Part shown: in pieces, positions 27,165 through 35,784 of the stretch | Numbering within the stretch: position 1 is the first letter of the stretch | How the letters are laid out: every line of letters begins with the position of its first letter | DNA from: Murimonas intestini | GTDB lineage: Bacteria > Bacillota > Clostridia > Lachnospirales > Lachnospiraceae | Length of the DNA stretch: 64,000 bases | NCBI GenBank assembly: GCA_003148945.1 | Contig: QGGY01000017.1 | Span: 1 to 64,000, forward strand | Reading direction: 5' to 3' | Program-made: the position numbers and the translations under genes | Notes under the pieces: generated by a model | Told to the model about the DNA's origin: nothing | Database searches by the model: none | What the model saw: the letters and a program-made list of their open reading frames with translations, nothing else

Positions 27165-27704
27165 ATGAAAAAGATTATTCTGATGGGGCGCAGCGAGTGC
27201 GGGAAAACAACGCTGCAGCAGGCCCTGAAAGGTGATACCATCCATTATCACAAGACACAGTACATAAACCACTACGATGTAGTGATAGATACCCCGGGTG
27301 AATATGCGGAAACAAACAGGCTGGGCAGGGCGCTTGCCCTTTATTCCTATGAGGCTGACGTGGTAGGTCTGCTGATCAGTTCAGAAGAGCAGTATTCCCT
27401 CTTCCCCCCCTGTGTGACTGCATGCTCCACTCGGCCGGTAATAGGCATTATCACACAGATAGATTCCCCGAATGGAGACCCCGACAGGGCGGAGAGATGG
27501 CTCAGGCTGTCAGGCTGTGAGACGATTTTCCGGGTAAGCTCATATACAGGCGAGGGCATATGGCAGATTCTTGAGTATTTACGGGAGCCGGGAGATGTGC
27601 TCCCCTGGGACAATGAAAAAGAAGCCGGCAGGCCTAGAAAGGTACTGTCTACAAAGTCAAATACCCGCAGCCTGCCGCAAAAATCAAAGACACTGCTGCA
27701 ATAA
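27165..27704 (+). CDS. eutP: EutP/PduV-like small GTPase
   Basis: A 179-residue P-loop protein. Walker A is MGRSECGKTTL near residue 7, the switch-like DTPGEYAE lies near 45, and the guanine-specificity motif appears as TQID near 98. EutP is associated with microcompartments, possibly in their positioning or as an acetate kinase-like enzyme. It starts 9 bases after eutS with AAGGCGG. The basic C-terminal tail after residue 150 (about 30 residues) is an extension of uncertain role. Confidence 0.9.
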   Translation: MKKIILMGRSECGKTTLQQALKGDTIHYHKTQYINHYDVVIDTPGEYAETNRLGRALALYSYEADVVGLLISSEEQYSLFPPCVTACSTRPVIGIITQIDSPNGDPDRAERWLRLSGCETIFRVSSYTGEGIWQILEYLREPGDVLPWDNEKEAGRPRKVLSTKSNTRSLPQKSKTLLQ

Positions 27705-27731
27705 AATGCTGTAATAAGATACTGTAATATA

Positions 27732-27780
27732 ACAGGTGCTGCCATCATACTTATTTGTGATGGGCAGCAGCTGTTTTATT
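27732..27780 (+). terminator. Terminator after eutP
   Basis: ACAGGTGCTGCCATCA pairs with TGATGGGCAGCAGCTGT around a short loop and leads into TTTATTATT. Confidence 0.85.
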
Positions 27781-27803
27781 ATTGTTCACGGGAGGGTTTT
27801 TTA

Positions 27804-28196
27804 TTACATATATTGGCTAAATTCGATTTTTTCTTTATTTGGACCTTCGATGGTAAAGAACCGCACTCCATTTTCCCAAAATGGGAGGAAGTGAATTGTG
27901 TCCTGCGTTGTATTCATATTGTGGCAGTTTATATACTGGTATACTTCTTCAATATCTGTCACATTGACAGCCACATGGTCGACTGCTCCGGATTCCATTT
28001 TAGCGGACTTATTTTCATAGGTTTCTATAACAAGTGTCCCCAGCTTTAAAAATACAACCTTTTCATTTGCTTCTTCATTTACAGTCTGAAATGCTGTCTC
28101 AAATCCTAACTTATGGTAAAAGTCCAGTGTTGCATCTATATCATTAGTTGGTATTCCTATATGCTGAATACCAGTCATATACTGATTTAAATTCAT
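27804..28196 (-). CDS. VOC-family (glyoxalase-like) protein
   Basis: A 130-residue vicinal-oxygen-chelate protein with the two beta-alpha-beta-beta-beta halves typical of the family. It begins MNLNQYMTGIQHIGIPTNDI, with a metal-ligand-type histidine in QHIGIP, E in LVIETYENK, H in AVDHVAVNV and a final acidic IEGPNKEKIEF. It lies 32 bases downstream of a zinc dehydrogenase on the same strand, so it may act on the same substrate (isomerase, epimerase or lyase), which is unknown. Confidence 0.85.
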   Translation of the reverse strand: MNLNQYMTGIQHIGIPTNDIDATLDFYHKLGFETAFQTVNEEANEKVVFLKLGTLVIETYENKSAKMESGAVDHVAVNVTDIEEVYQYINCHNMNTTQDTIHFLPFWENGVRFFTIEGPNKEKIEFSQYM

Positions 28197-28228
28197 TTTA
28201 TCTCTCCAGTCTTTTTTGTACCTTTTTT

Positions 28229-29254
28229 CTATTTTTCAGGTGAAATTATATATTTTCCGTTAGCACGGAGTTCTGGTTTACTTAATATATCTTTCAGATT
28301 GTCAAGACCGCATACATCATAGACCATACTGCTTACATCAAGACGTCCGGAGTCAATTAAGTCCAAAGCCCTTTTCTGGGTATAAGGATTGATATATGAT
28401 GCTTTTAACTCCAGCTCTTTCTGGAATATCTGGAATGGCTTCACTGAAATGGTTTCATCCGGTTTTGTAAGTCCGAACATCATTACAACAGCCTTGTTTC
28501 CAGCAATGTCAATGGCCTGTTCAATAGTAGAAGGACGGCCTACACACTCGATTACTGTATTGACCCACGTCATGCCGTTCTCTTTTAAACGGGCCTTTAC
28601 ATCCTCATGGATCGGATCGATACACACATCCGCGCCTAATTTTTTTCCTACTTCCCGTTTGCTCTCAACCGGTTCAAGAAGAGCCACTTTTGCAGCTCCC
28701 GCCAGCTTTGCAAGCTGTAACATGAGAAGTCCTATCATACCTCCGCCAATCACGACAACCTGATGCCCTGGACGGACCCCGCACATATCCATGCCGTGCA
28801 GGCAGCAGGCAACGGGTTCAGTCATAGCGCCCTGTTCAAAAGATGTATTATCTCCCAGCTTATAAACTTGTCTTGCATTAACGGCACAGTATTCTGCAAA
28901 TCCGCCATTTACTGTAGTTCCATAACCTATCATATTTTCGCAGTAATGGGCAACACCGTTTCTGCATGGTTCACAGGCCCCGCAGTAACAGTTTGGGTCA
29001 ATGCACACCCTGTCACCTACTTTATAGTCTTTTACTTCCGAACCTGTTTCTGCAACTATACCAGAGAATTCATGCCCGAGAATTGTCGGAGGTGTGACTT
29101 CAGCAGCACCTTTGTCACCCTCGTAAATATGTACATCTGTTCCGCATACACCACAGGCCTTTACCTGGATCAAAATATCCTGTGGCCCCACTACAGGCAT
29201 TTCGTGTTCCTCAACTCGTAAATCATGTTTTCCATAGAATACTGCACTTTTCAT
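28229..29254 (-). CDS. Zinc-dependent alcohol/polyol dehydrogenase (MDR family)
   Basis: A 341-residue medium-chain dehydrogenase. The catalytic zinc region is CGVCGTDVHIYEG and GHEFSG. Structural zinc cysteines appear in NCYCGACEPCRNG and HYCEN. The NAD fold contains VVIGGGMIGLLMLQLA. It resembles sorbitol/L-iditol or threonine dehydrogenases; the actual substrate cannot be told from sequence. The start follows a GGAGG-type site (CGGAGGTAAT on the minus strand). It is first in a two-gene unit with the VOC protein. Confidence 0.9.
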   Translation of the reverse strand: MKSAVFYGKHDLRVEEHEMPVVGPQDILIQVKACGVCGTDVHIYEGDKGAAEVTPPTILGHEFSGIVAETGSEVKDYKVGDRVCIDPNCYCGACEPCRNGVAHYCENMIGYGTTVNGGFAEYCAVNARQVYKLGDNTSFEQGAMTEPVACCLHGMDMCGVRPGHQVVVIGGGMIGLLMLQLAKLAGAAKVALLEPVESKREVGKKLGADVCIDPIHEDVKARLKENGMTWVNTVIECVGRPSTIEQAIDIAGNKAVVMMFGLTKPDETISVKPFQIFQKELELKASYINPYTQKRALDLIDSGRLDVSSMVYDVCGLDNLKDILSKPELRANGKYIISPEK

Positions 29255-29376
29255 TTTGATTACCTCCGTTTTTAATGTTGCATCTTACGCTTATGACTAA
29301 ACTGTAAGTTAAGTATATAATTGGAATGAGATATTGTCTATTGACGAAAAACACAATTTACAAATATGTTTTTTAG

Positions 29377-29640
29377 AGGTTCAGGCTTCCTTATCCCTGT
29401 CATCTTGAACATGATTCAAAAGCCGCGGCTTATCTGGAGTTATGGAATCATCCCCAGTTAAACAGCGCAATTGTATTTTTATTAAACAGGAATTTAGACG
29501 GTGCTGTTATCACAAACCACAGCGTCCATCAGGGCACTTATATGCACAGCAGACTTTTTGAACATATATGTATTCATCCTGAAGGACCTATGTGTTACTG
29601 TGGAAACCTATCGGGCCTAATATTAGGCCCGATATCGTGA
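29377..29640 (+). pseudogene. Unidentified coding remnant
   Basis: An 88-codon open stretch without a proper start. It reads with a protein-like composition, for example KAAYLELWNHPQLNSA and DGAVITNHSVHQG, and stops just after a perfect palindrome. No upstream ribosome site or start is visible, so it is probably the tail of a lost gene. The family was not recognised. Confidence 0.35.
29609..29634. repeat. Perfect 26-base palindrome
   Basis: TATCGGGCCTAAT is followed by its exact reverse complement. It lies between two convergent gene remnants and may have been a shared terminator. Confidence 0.6.
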
Positions 29641-29650
29641 ATACTTCTTA

Positions 29651-29863
29651 CTATGAAATTTTCTGGAGCTTTTCGCTATGCTCCGATAACCCCTTTTTCA
29701 TTAACTTAATATCCTCTTGAATGTCTTCAATCGACATCCTTGCGGCTGTAAAGTCATCAGCCGCCGGCAGATAATGTTCCGCTAGTGTTTTTATCTGCGG
29801 TTTGATGTCATTTTCAATATCAAGCCGGATCTTTTGGATTTCCAGCTGGAGCTGATGGTACTC
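29651..29863 (-). pseudogene. C-terminal fragment of a coiled-coil protein
   Basis: About 70 codons on the minus strand read LEIQKIRLDIENDIKPQ and SIEDIQEDIKLMKKGLSEH and end in a normal stop. They form a charged coiled coil. The frame is cut at its upstream end exactly where the GTTAC-type palindromic element begins (29864), so the gene has lost its start. Identity unknown; similar tails occur in small mobile-element proteins. Confidence 0.5.
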
Positions 29864-29960
29864 GTGTTACGGTTCACTCTGTGACCAGTAACATGCTCCG
29901 CAATGCACAGAAACGGCAAAAACGCCGTTTCACGCTGCAAAACCAGGAATTTTTTGGCTT
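29864..29960. repeat. Palindromic element of the 35296 type, inverted and shortened
   Basis: It starts GTGTTACGGTTCACTC and continues GACCAGTAACATGCTCCGC, a hairpin of AAACGGC and GCCGTTT, and CGCTGCAA. Its complement matches the right half of the element at 35296-35461 (GTGCATTGCGGAGC, then a GTTAC-type sequence, and TTGCAGCG). The hairpin loop sequence differs but its pairing is kept. Confidence 0.6.
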
Positions 29961-30069
29961 AATTAATACTTCTTAAACAAAACTCTTACAATACGTAAAT
30001 ATTTGTAGTGCATATTAAGTACATCAAAACAAACAAGTTTACAGTAAAGGTAAAGAAAAGGAGTCAGAA

Positions 30070-31125
30070 ATGAAAAACAGAATTTATTTAATAACAGGAG
30101 CTGCAGGATTTTTAGGAAGCCACGTATGTGAAGAACTTTTAGAAAGAGGAGAAAGGGTGCGTGCCTTAGTCCTCAACGGGGATAAATCTGTAAAATATGT
30201 TCCAAAGGCTGTAGAAATTGTGACAGGTGACCTTTGTGACGTGGAATCACTGGATAATTTTTTTACAGTAGATGGGGAGACGGAGACAATAGTCATCCAT
30301 TGTGCAAGCATGGTGACAGTAGACCCTGCATACAATCAAAAATTAATGGATGTAAATGTGGGCGGGACAAAGAATATCATCGATCAGTGCCTGAAGCATA
30401 AAGAATGCAGAAAGCTGGTATATGTCAGCAGTACAGGGGCTATCCCGGAACTGCCGAAAGGACAGAAGATCAAGGAGGTGTACCAGTTTACGCCCATTGA
30501 TAAGAAAAAACAGGTGGGCTGCTACAGCCAGTCAAAAGCTATAGCCACTCAGGCGGTACTGGATGCAGTGAATGAGAGAGGGCTGAATGCCTGCATCGTA
30601 CATCCAAGCGGTATATTAGGCCCAAAGGATTACGCAGTGGGACAGACTACAGGAGTGATCATCCAGATCATGAACGGGGAGATGCCGATAGGCATGGCAG
30701 GTTCCTTTAATTTATGCGATGTCAGGGATCTGGCGCACGGATGCGTAGCCGCCGCCGATAAGGGAAGAAAGGGGCAGTGCTATATATTGGGAAATAAAGA
30801 AGTGACATTAAAGGAAGTATGCAGAATGCTGAAGGAGAACAGCCAGTGCAGCACACCTCTGTTTTATCTGCCTATAAAGCTTGCAATGAAGATTGCGGGA
30901 AGCATGGAGAAGAAGGCACAAAAAACCGGGAAAATGCCTATTATGACCACCTTCGCAGTATATAATCTGGACCGTAATAATACATTTGATTATTCTAAGG
31001 CAGAGCAGGAGCTGGGCTATACGACGCGCCCATATGAAGAGACTTTGCAGGATGAAGTGAACTGGCTTATAAAGGAAGGACTCATAAAGGAAAGAACGGT
31101 CAGCAGAAGGGTGGCAGCAGAATGA
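30070..31125 (+). CDS. NAD-dependent epimerase/dehydratase-like extended SDR
   Basis: A 351-residue extended short-chain dehydrogenase. The nucleotide motif TGAAGFLGSH is at residues 9-18, and the catalytic tyrosine and lysine are Y152 and K156 in CYSQSK. The sequence is closest in feel to dihydroflavonol reductase/3-beta-hydroxysteroid dehydrogenase-like members rather than to sugar-nucleotide epimerases. AAGGAG lies upstream of ATG 30070. Its stop overlaps the start of a second SDR gene (ATGA), so both likely act on one substrate. The substrate is unknown. Confidence 0.88.
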   Translation: MKNRIYLITGAAGFLGSHVCEELLERGERVRALVLNGDKSVKYVPKAVEIVTGDLCDVESLDNFFTVDGETETIVIHCASMVTVDPAYNQKLMDVNVGGTKNIIDQCLKHKECRKLVYVSSTGAIPELPKGQKIKEVYQFTPIDKKKQVGCYSQSKAIATQAVLDAVNERGLNACIVHPSGILGPKDYAVGQTTGVIIQIMNGEMPIGMAGSFNLCDVRDLAHGCVAAADKGRKGQCYILGNKEVTLKEVCRMLKENSQCSTPLFYLPIKLAMKIAGSMEKKAQKTGKMPIMTTFAVYNLDRNNTFDYSKAEQELGYTTRPYEETLQDEVNWLIKEGLIKERTVSRRVAAE

Positions 31126-31949
31126 AAAATGTATGTGTGATCACAGGAGGAGGCAGCGGCATGGGGCTTGCCGCCGCACATATCATGGGGAAGGACCATT
31201 TTATTATTTTGGCTGGGCGAACAGCTTCCAGATTAGAGAGTGCAGTAAAGGAGTTAAGAGATGAGGGGATTGAGACAGAGGCATTTGCAGCGGATGTGAG
31301 CAGCAGACAGTCAGTTGAAAAGCTGGCGGAGTATGCAGCAGGCTGCGGAAGGGTAAGGGCGCTGATCCATTGCGCGGGGCTCTCACCCCACATGGGAGAT
31401 GCCAGACTGATTATGCAGGGGAATGCGCTGGGAACGGTGAATATAGACGAGGTTTTTTATGAGATCATGGGGGAAGGATCCTGCATATTAAATGTTTCAT
31501 CCATGTCAGCTTATCTGACGCCTCAGTTTATTATGCCGAAAAGATTATATAAACATGCTTTGACTGACATTGAAAAGTTTTTGAAAAAAATAATGGGATT
31601 TATCAGGCTTATGCCCAGATCCCAGCAGGCAAATGTAGCCTACGGCATATCTAAAAATTTCGTGATCTGGTACACAAAGAAGATGGCGGAGAAAATGGGC
31701 GGAAAGGGTATACGCATCCTGTCAGTTACGCCGGGAAATTTTGAGACCCCCATGGGCAGACTGGAGTCAAAAGAAGCGTCCGAATATATCAAATACTGTG
31801 CTATTAAACGGTTTGGCAGACCAGAAGAGATCGCGGAACTTATGGCATTTTGCGCCAGTGAAAAACCAGGGTTTCTTACTGGCGCTGATATTATTTGTGA
31901 CGGGGGCTGTGTGGCAAGCGGAGTCAATCCCTTAAAAAATATATTATAA
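31122..31949 (+). CDS. Classical short-chain dehydrogenase
   Basis: A 275-residue SDR oxidoreductase. The cofactor motif TGGGSGMGLAAA is at the start, an altered NAG-like site HCAGLS lies near 86, the serine region is NVSSMSAYL, and catalytic Y174 and K178 are in AYGISK. Between SSMSAYL and the catalytic tyrosine there is an insertion of about 35 residues (KRLYKHALTDIEKFLKKIMG), unusual for the class. It is coupled to the upstream SDR by a 4-base overlap. Its last codons overlap the stop of the convergent histidine kinase by 6 bases. A steroid or keto-acid substrate is possible but unproven. Confidence 0.88.
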   Translation: MKNVCVITGGGSGMGLAAAHIMGKDHFIILAGRTASRLESAVKELRDEGIETEAFAADVSSRQSVEKLAEYAAGCGRVRALIHCAGLSPHMGDARLIMQGNALGTVNIDEVFYEIMGEGSCILNVSSMSAYLTPQFIMPKRLYKHALTDIEKFLKKIMGFIRLMPRSQQANVAYGISKNFVIWYTKKMAEKMGGKGIRILSVTPGNFETPMGRLESKEASEYIKYCAIKRFGRPEEIAELMAFCASEKPGFLTGADIICDGGCVASGVNPLKNIL

Positions 31950-34900
31950 TAAGTATTTCGTAAGAAGCTGGAAAAGCTTATCAATATCAATAGGCTTAGT
32001 CATGTATTCATTCATTCCAACAGACAAAGCAAGAGCCTTATCCTCTGTAAAGGCGTTTGCGGACATGGCAATGACCGGTATAGTATGGGCGTCCTCTCTG
32101 TCCATAGCGCGTATTTCTTTTGTAGCTGTCAGTCCGTCTTTTACAGGCATGCGGATGTCCATAAGGACTGCCATATAATAGCCGGACGGCTTTGAGGCAA
32201 AAGCCTGGATGGCAAGCTCACCATTGATGGCAGTATCCACTTCCAGACCCTGGAATTCCAGAAGAGATTTAGCGATTTCCATATTAAGGTCATTATCCTC
32301 CACAAGAAGAACTTTCTGACCGCCAAGATGGTAGGAGGGCAGTTTTTTCCTCTCTTTGGGTGAGATATCCAGATTCAGGAGCGTGTCATAGATGGTGGAC
32401 TGCAGCAGCGGCTTGGAAATAAAGAAGTCTGCGCCGGCGTTCCTTGCCTCAGCTTCGATACTCTTCCAGTCATAGGCTGAAATAATGATGATCATTGTAT
32501 CAGGACCAGTCAGCTGCCGGATCCGTTTTGTAGTCTCAAGGCCATCCATATCCGGCATTTTCCAGTCGATCATGGCCAGATCATATAATTCCCCTTTTTC
32601 TGAGGCGGCCCGGACTTCATCTATAGCCTTGAAGCCTGAATCCACCCATGTGGAACGGGCTCCTATATTTACCAGAATGGCACAGGCCTGTTCTCCCACG
32701 ACCGCATCGTCGTCCACAATAAGTACATTCAGGTCATGCAGAAGTTCACGGGACTTGCGGTGCTGTTCATCCATATATCTGTCCTGGGTCAGTTCTAACG
32801 GAATGGAGACTTTAAAGGATGTCCCTTCATCCGGTATACTGTTTACTTGAATAGTTCCATTCATCAGCTGTACCAGGCTGTATACGATTGAAAGTCCAAG
32901 GCCGCTTCCAGCTTTGTTCCGGGCCAGGTCATTCGCTTCCTGTTCAAATGGCTGGTAGAGCTTACCCATAAATTCGCTGCTCATGCCGATGCCTGTATCT
33001 TTGACAGTGATATCAAGATAAGCATAGCCGTTTGTCCGGCGGGATTCTCTGAGATCCAGGATGATCCTGCCGCCTGCCGGTGTGAATTTGACAGCATTTG
33101 AGAGAAGATTCATGAGGATCTGATTGATCCTTAGGGAATCTCCGATATAGTAATGCTCCAGCGGCTCTGTATGGTAGATTTCAAAATCAACATTTTGGGA
33201 ACTGGCCTGGGGATAGATGATGGATGTGACGGAATTGACCAGTTCTGTAAAGTCAAACCTGCTGTTGGTAATAGTCATTTTCCCCTGCTCAATCTTTGAC
33301 ATGTCCAGTATGTCATTGATCAGTGTGAGCAGATATCTGGAGGAGGCATCGATCTTATTGAAACAGTCCAGTACCCTGCTCCTGTCATCTATTTTCAGCT
33401 GTCCTATAGTGCTCATTCCGATGATGGCATTTAAAGGAGTCCTGATATCATGGCTCATGCGGGAGAGAAAATCAGACTTTGCATTATTTGCCGCCTTGGC
33501 CAGAGCCAGGGCATCCCTCAGAAGCTGCTCCTGACGGGCCTGCTGGGAACGCTGGTCGTCCAGAACCCGCAGCAGTATGACAGCCAGAGGAGCGTCACCA
33601 TAAGGGTTCTCTACCTGGACAATGTGGGCGGAGACCCAGTGATATTCATTGTCACGTCCTTTTTCCTGTAGTTCGGTATAAATCTCAGGATTCTGGTTAT
33701 TAAATTGTTCCAGAATATTATCCTTCGAGAAGGTCTTAAGGAATACTTCTTTGTATGAAGGATGGATGTTGGAAAGTGTCTCCTGTATCATATCTTCATA
33801 ATTTCCGGAAGGCTCATGAGTAACAATATAATTTCCGGAAGAAATACACTTATAGGAATTATCTGACAGATTTACATTCATTATGAGAGGGTAGGCAGTA
33901 AATATGGCAGCGCGCAGCAGCTGATTCTCAAGCAGCTGTTCCTGTTCATGCTCCAGCTGTAGAAGCTTTGTCTGAGTAATATCATTAAATACTGCCTGTA
34001 TGACTTCTTCCCCGTTGGCATTGATGACGCGCTCCATGTAGACATTGATAAAACAGTGTGAGCCGTCTTTCCGGGTCCCTTCACGTTCATATGATACATG
34101 TCCGCCGTTTTTGGAGAGATCTGTTACCAGGTCTGTATATTTAGAGCGCTCATCCTCCAAAACACAGAGGAAGGGGTCAGTTACTTCCGCCCAGTACTCA
34201 TCCTGAGTATATCCATAGATCTCCCAGGCCATCCTGTTGGCATGGATGATTTTATGTGAGCTGTCAGTGGTAAACTGGATGATTCCGCACGGAACTGTAT
34301 TATAAAGCTGTGTCAGAAATTTTGCCTGGCGGGATATCTCTTCGTTGGCCTGCTGAAGAAGCAGATCCTGATTCTTCTTCTGCGTGATATCCGTGATAAA
34401 GCAGGAGAGGGCTATTCCGCCTTCCTCTGTGGTAATGTATTTGCCCACGTCCATCATCCAGGCCACAGTGCCGTCTTTTCGCTTCACCCGGTATTCAACA
34501 GTATAAGCCCCCTTGGCAGACAAGGACTCCTCTGTGGACTTCTGCATGGGACAAAAGTCTTCAGGGAGTATAAAGTCCCGGCAGGAATAATTATTATGTA
34601 TCCTGAAATCAGAGGCATTTTCATAGCCCAGTATCCGGCAGAGGCCTTCGCTGATCCAGTTGATCGTAAAGTCCTGATCGAAATTACAGATCAGCATACC
34701 GCCCGGAAGCTGCGGCTGCATGAGCTCAATCTGTGCGTTCTGCTCTGACAGCAGAGCCTGCATCTTTTTATAAGATTCCCTGGCGGCACGCACAGGGAAC
34801 AGCTCATCATTTTCTATAGCGCTGAAAGGAACGGAGTTGTGTATATGTACAGTCTGAAACCTGTCCTGTATGCGCCTGAAGATAAAGGTGACCCTCTGGC

Positions 34901-35216
34901 GGGTATTTAAACTGGCATTACTTGTCTCTATAGCTTCCAGATAGCTGTCGCCCTCACAGAGGTAATAGTTCTCTCCAAGGCCCCGGACAACATAATGCTC
35001 ATCTGTCATACGAAAAGGGATGCTTTCAGCGCCTTCGGCCAGGAAACATTCACTGACGGCTTTACGTCCCTCTGCTTTTTGAGCCTCGCCTGCACCCAGC
35101 CATACGATATCTTCCGCAAAGGTGGAGACAAGAAAATCCACATCATTGTCACAAAAATACCGCGTCAGAATCTCGCGGGAAAAATCAATTATTTCTTTTT
35201 CTTCTTCAAATGTCAT
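31944..35216 (-). CDS. Hybrid sensor histidine kinase with SnoaL-like, PAS and two receiver domains
   Basis: A 1090-residue protein without obvious transmembrane helices, so probably cytoplasmic. Domains in order: an N-terminal SnoaL/NTF2-like domain (about 1-140, FCDNDVDFLVSTFAEDIVWLG), then two clear PAS domains (about 165-290 and 300-430) and a third PAS-like segment (about 440-570). A HisKA dimerisation domain carries the phospho-histidine H589 in MSHDIRTPLNAI, followed by an HATPase domain with DTGIGMS and GSGLGLSIV. Two receiver domains have phospho-acceptors D884 (MIDWKMPDMDG) and D1020 (LMDIRMPVKDG). No DNA-binding output exists, so the signal probably passes to another protein. AAAGGAG precedes the start. 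The target and ligand are unknown. Confidence 0.92.
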   Translation of the reverse strand: MTFEEEKEIIDFSREILTRYFCDNDVDFLVSTFAEDIVWLGAGEAQKAEGRKAVSECFLAEGAESIPFRMTDEHYVVRGLGENYYLCEGDSYLEAIETSNASLNTRQRVTFIFRRIQDRFQTVHIHNSVPFSAIENDELFPVRAARESYKKMQALLSEQNAQIELMQPQLPGGMLICNFDQDFTINWISEGLCRILGYENASDFRIHNNYSCRDFILPEDFCPMQKSTEESLSAKGAYTVEYRVKRKDGTVAWMMDVGKYITTEEGGIALSCFITDITQKKNQDLLLQQANEEISRQAKFLTQLYNTVPCGIIQFTTDSSHKIIHANRMAWEIYGYTQDEYWAEVTDPFLCVLEDERSKYTDLVTDLSKNGGHVSYEREGTRKDGSHCFINVYMERVINANGEEVIQAVFNDITQTKLLQLEHEQEQLLENQLLRAAIFTAYPLIMNVNLSDNSYKCISSGNYIVTHEPSGNYEDMIQETLSNIHPSYKEVFLKTFSKDNILEQFNNQNPEIYTELQEKGRDNEYHWVSAHIVQVENPYGDAPLAVILLRVLDDQRSQQARQEQLLRDALALAKAANNAKSDFLSRMSHDIRTPLNAIIGMSTIGQLKIDDRSRVLDCFNKIDASSRYLLTLINDILDMSKIEQGKMTITNSRFDFTELVNSVTSIIYPQASSQNVDFEIYHTEPLEHYYIGDSLRINQILMNLLSNAVKFTPAGGRIILDLRESRRTNGYAYLDITVKDTGIGMSSEFMGKLYQPFEQEANDLARNKAGSGLGLSIVYSLVQLMNGTIQVNSIPDEGTSFKVSIPLELTQDRYMDEQHRKSRELLHDLNVLIVDDDAVVGEQACAILVNIGARSTWVDSGFKAIDEVRAASEKGELYDLAMIDWKMPDMDGLETTKRIRQLTGPDTMIIIISAYDWKSIEAEARNAGADFFISKPLLQSTIYDTLLNLDISPKERKKLPSYHLGGQKVLLVEDNDLNMEIAKSLLEFQGLEVDTAINGELAIQAFASKPSGYYMAVLMDIRMPVKDGLTATKEIRAMDREDAHTIPVIAMSANAFTEDKALALSVGMNEYMTKPIDIDKLFQLLTKYLL

Positions 35217-35295
35217 ATAGATAAAACTCCTTTGCAGCTGTAAAATACAGGTTATCTACTTATTTTATCATATTGAGGGGCATTTGCAAGTTGAA

Positions 35296-35461
35296 AGTAA
35301 CAGTTCAGCCTTTCACTGTTCCGCGAGGTGTTTTCATGCATTATGCACGAAAATCCCGAGAATTGCAGCGCCAAAATGCTGTAAACAGCATTTTGTGTGC
35401 ATCGCGGAGCGTTGTTATAGGTCAGACGGCTGCCGAATGGCAGACGGCTGAACTGTAACAG
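35296..35461. repeat. Palindromic repeat element with internal hairpin (about 166 bases)
   Basis: The ends AGTAACAGTTCAGCC and GGCTGAACTGTAACA are inverted repeats. Inside are TTGCAGCG, the perfect hairpin AAAATGCTG-TAAA-CAGCATTTT, and GCATCGCGGAGC. Its right half matches the element at 29864-29960 in the opposite orientation. It has no coding capacity and looks like a non-autonomous miniature element. Confidence 0.65.
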
Positions 35462-35510
35462 TTTAAACACCTGTCTTTTCTCAAATCCCAGTTACATTAT
35501 TTCCTATATA

Positions 35511-35539
35511 TTGACATAATACGATGAAAATTATATAAT
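35511..35539 (+). promoter_or_regulatory. Sigma-A promoter of the cobalamin operon
   Basis: Perfect TTGACA (35511-35516) and TATAAT (35534-35539) boxes with a 17-base spacer, directly upstream of the riboswitch. Confidence 0.85.
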
Positions 35540-35577
35540 CAGGTTAAATGTTTTTGAGTCATATATTAATATAAATA

Positions 35578-35680
35578 GTAGAGATAAGTTCCGCTTATGC
35601 GTAATAAAAGGGAAGCCAGGTGAAAATCCTGCACAAGTCCGTTACTGTGAAAGTCAGATACCTGCTTATTTCTTAAAACT
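35578..35680 (+). promoter_or_regulatory. Cobalamin riboswitch upstream of cbiD
   Basis: Contains the conserved core GGGAAGCCAGGTGAAAATCC (35610-35629), GTTACTGTGA and the closing AGTCAGATACCTGC. The variable arm between the core pieces is short, so it is a compact form. Binding of adenosylcobalamin or a related cobamide should reduce expression of the operon. Exact limits are approximate. Confidence 0.85.
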
Positions 35681-35717
35681 GTTTTTTGCCGCGGCAACCG
35701 GCTAAGACAGAGATGTT

Positions 35718-35771
35718 CCGCCCTCAAGGCTGCGTTGCTCGCAATGGCAGGTTTGGGGGCGGTCGTGTTTT
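35718..35771 (+). terminator. Expression-platform hairpin of the cbiD riboswitch
   Basis: CCGCCC and GGGCGG enclose a nested stem (CTGCGTTGC with GCAATGGCAG). TCGTGTTTTG follows. It ends directly before the ribosome site GGGAGGA of cbiD, so it may act as terminator or as a translation block. Confidence 0.6.
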
Positions 35772-35784
35772 GGGAGGAAAAGCA

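Noticed and set aside
35273-35458. 61-residue frame over the 35296 element
   Set aside because: It simply reads through the palindromic repeat; no ribosome site.
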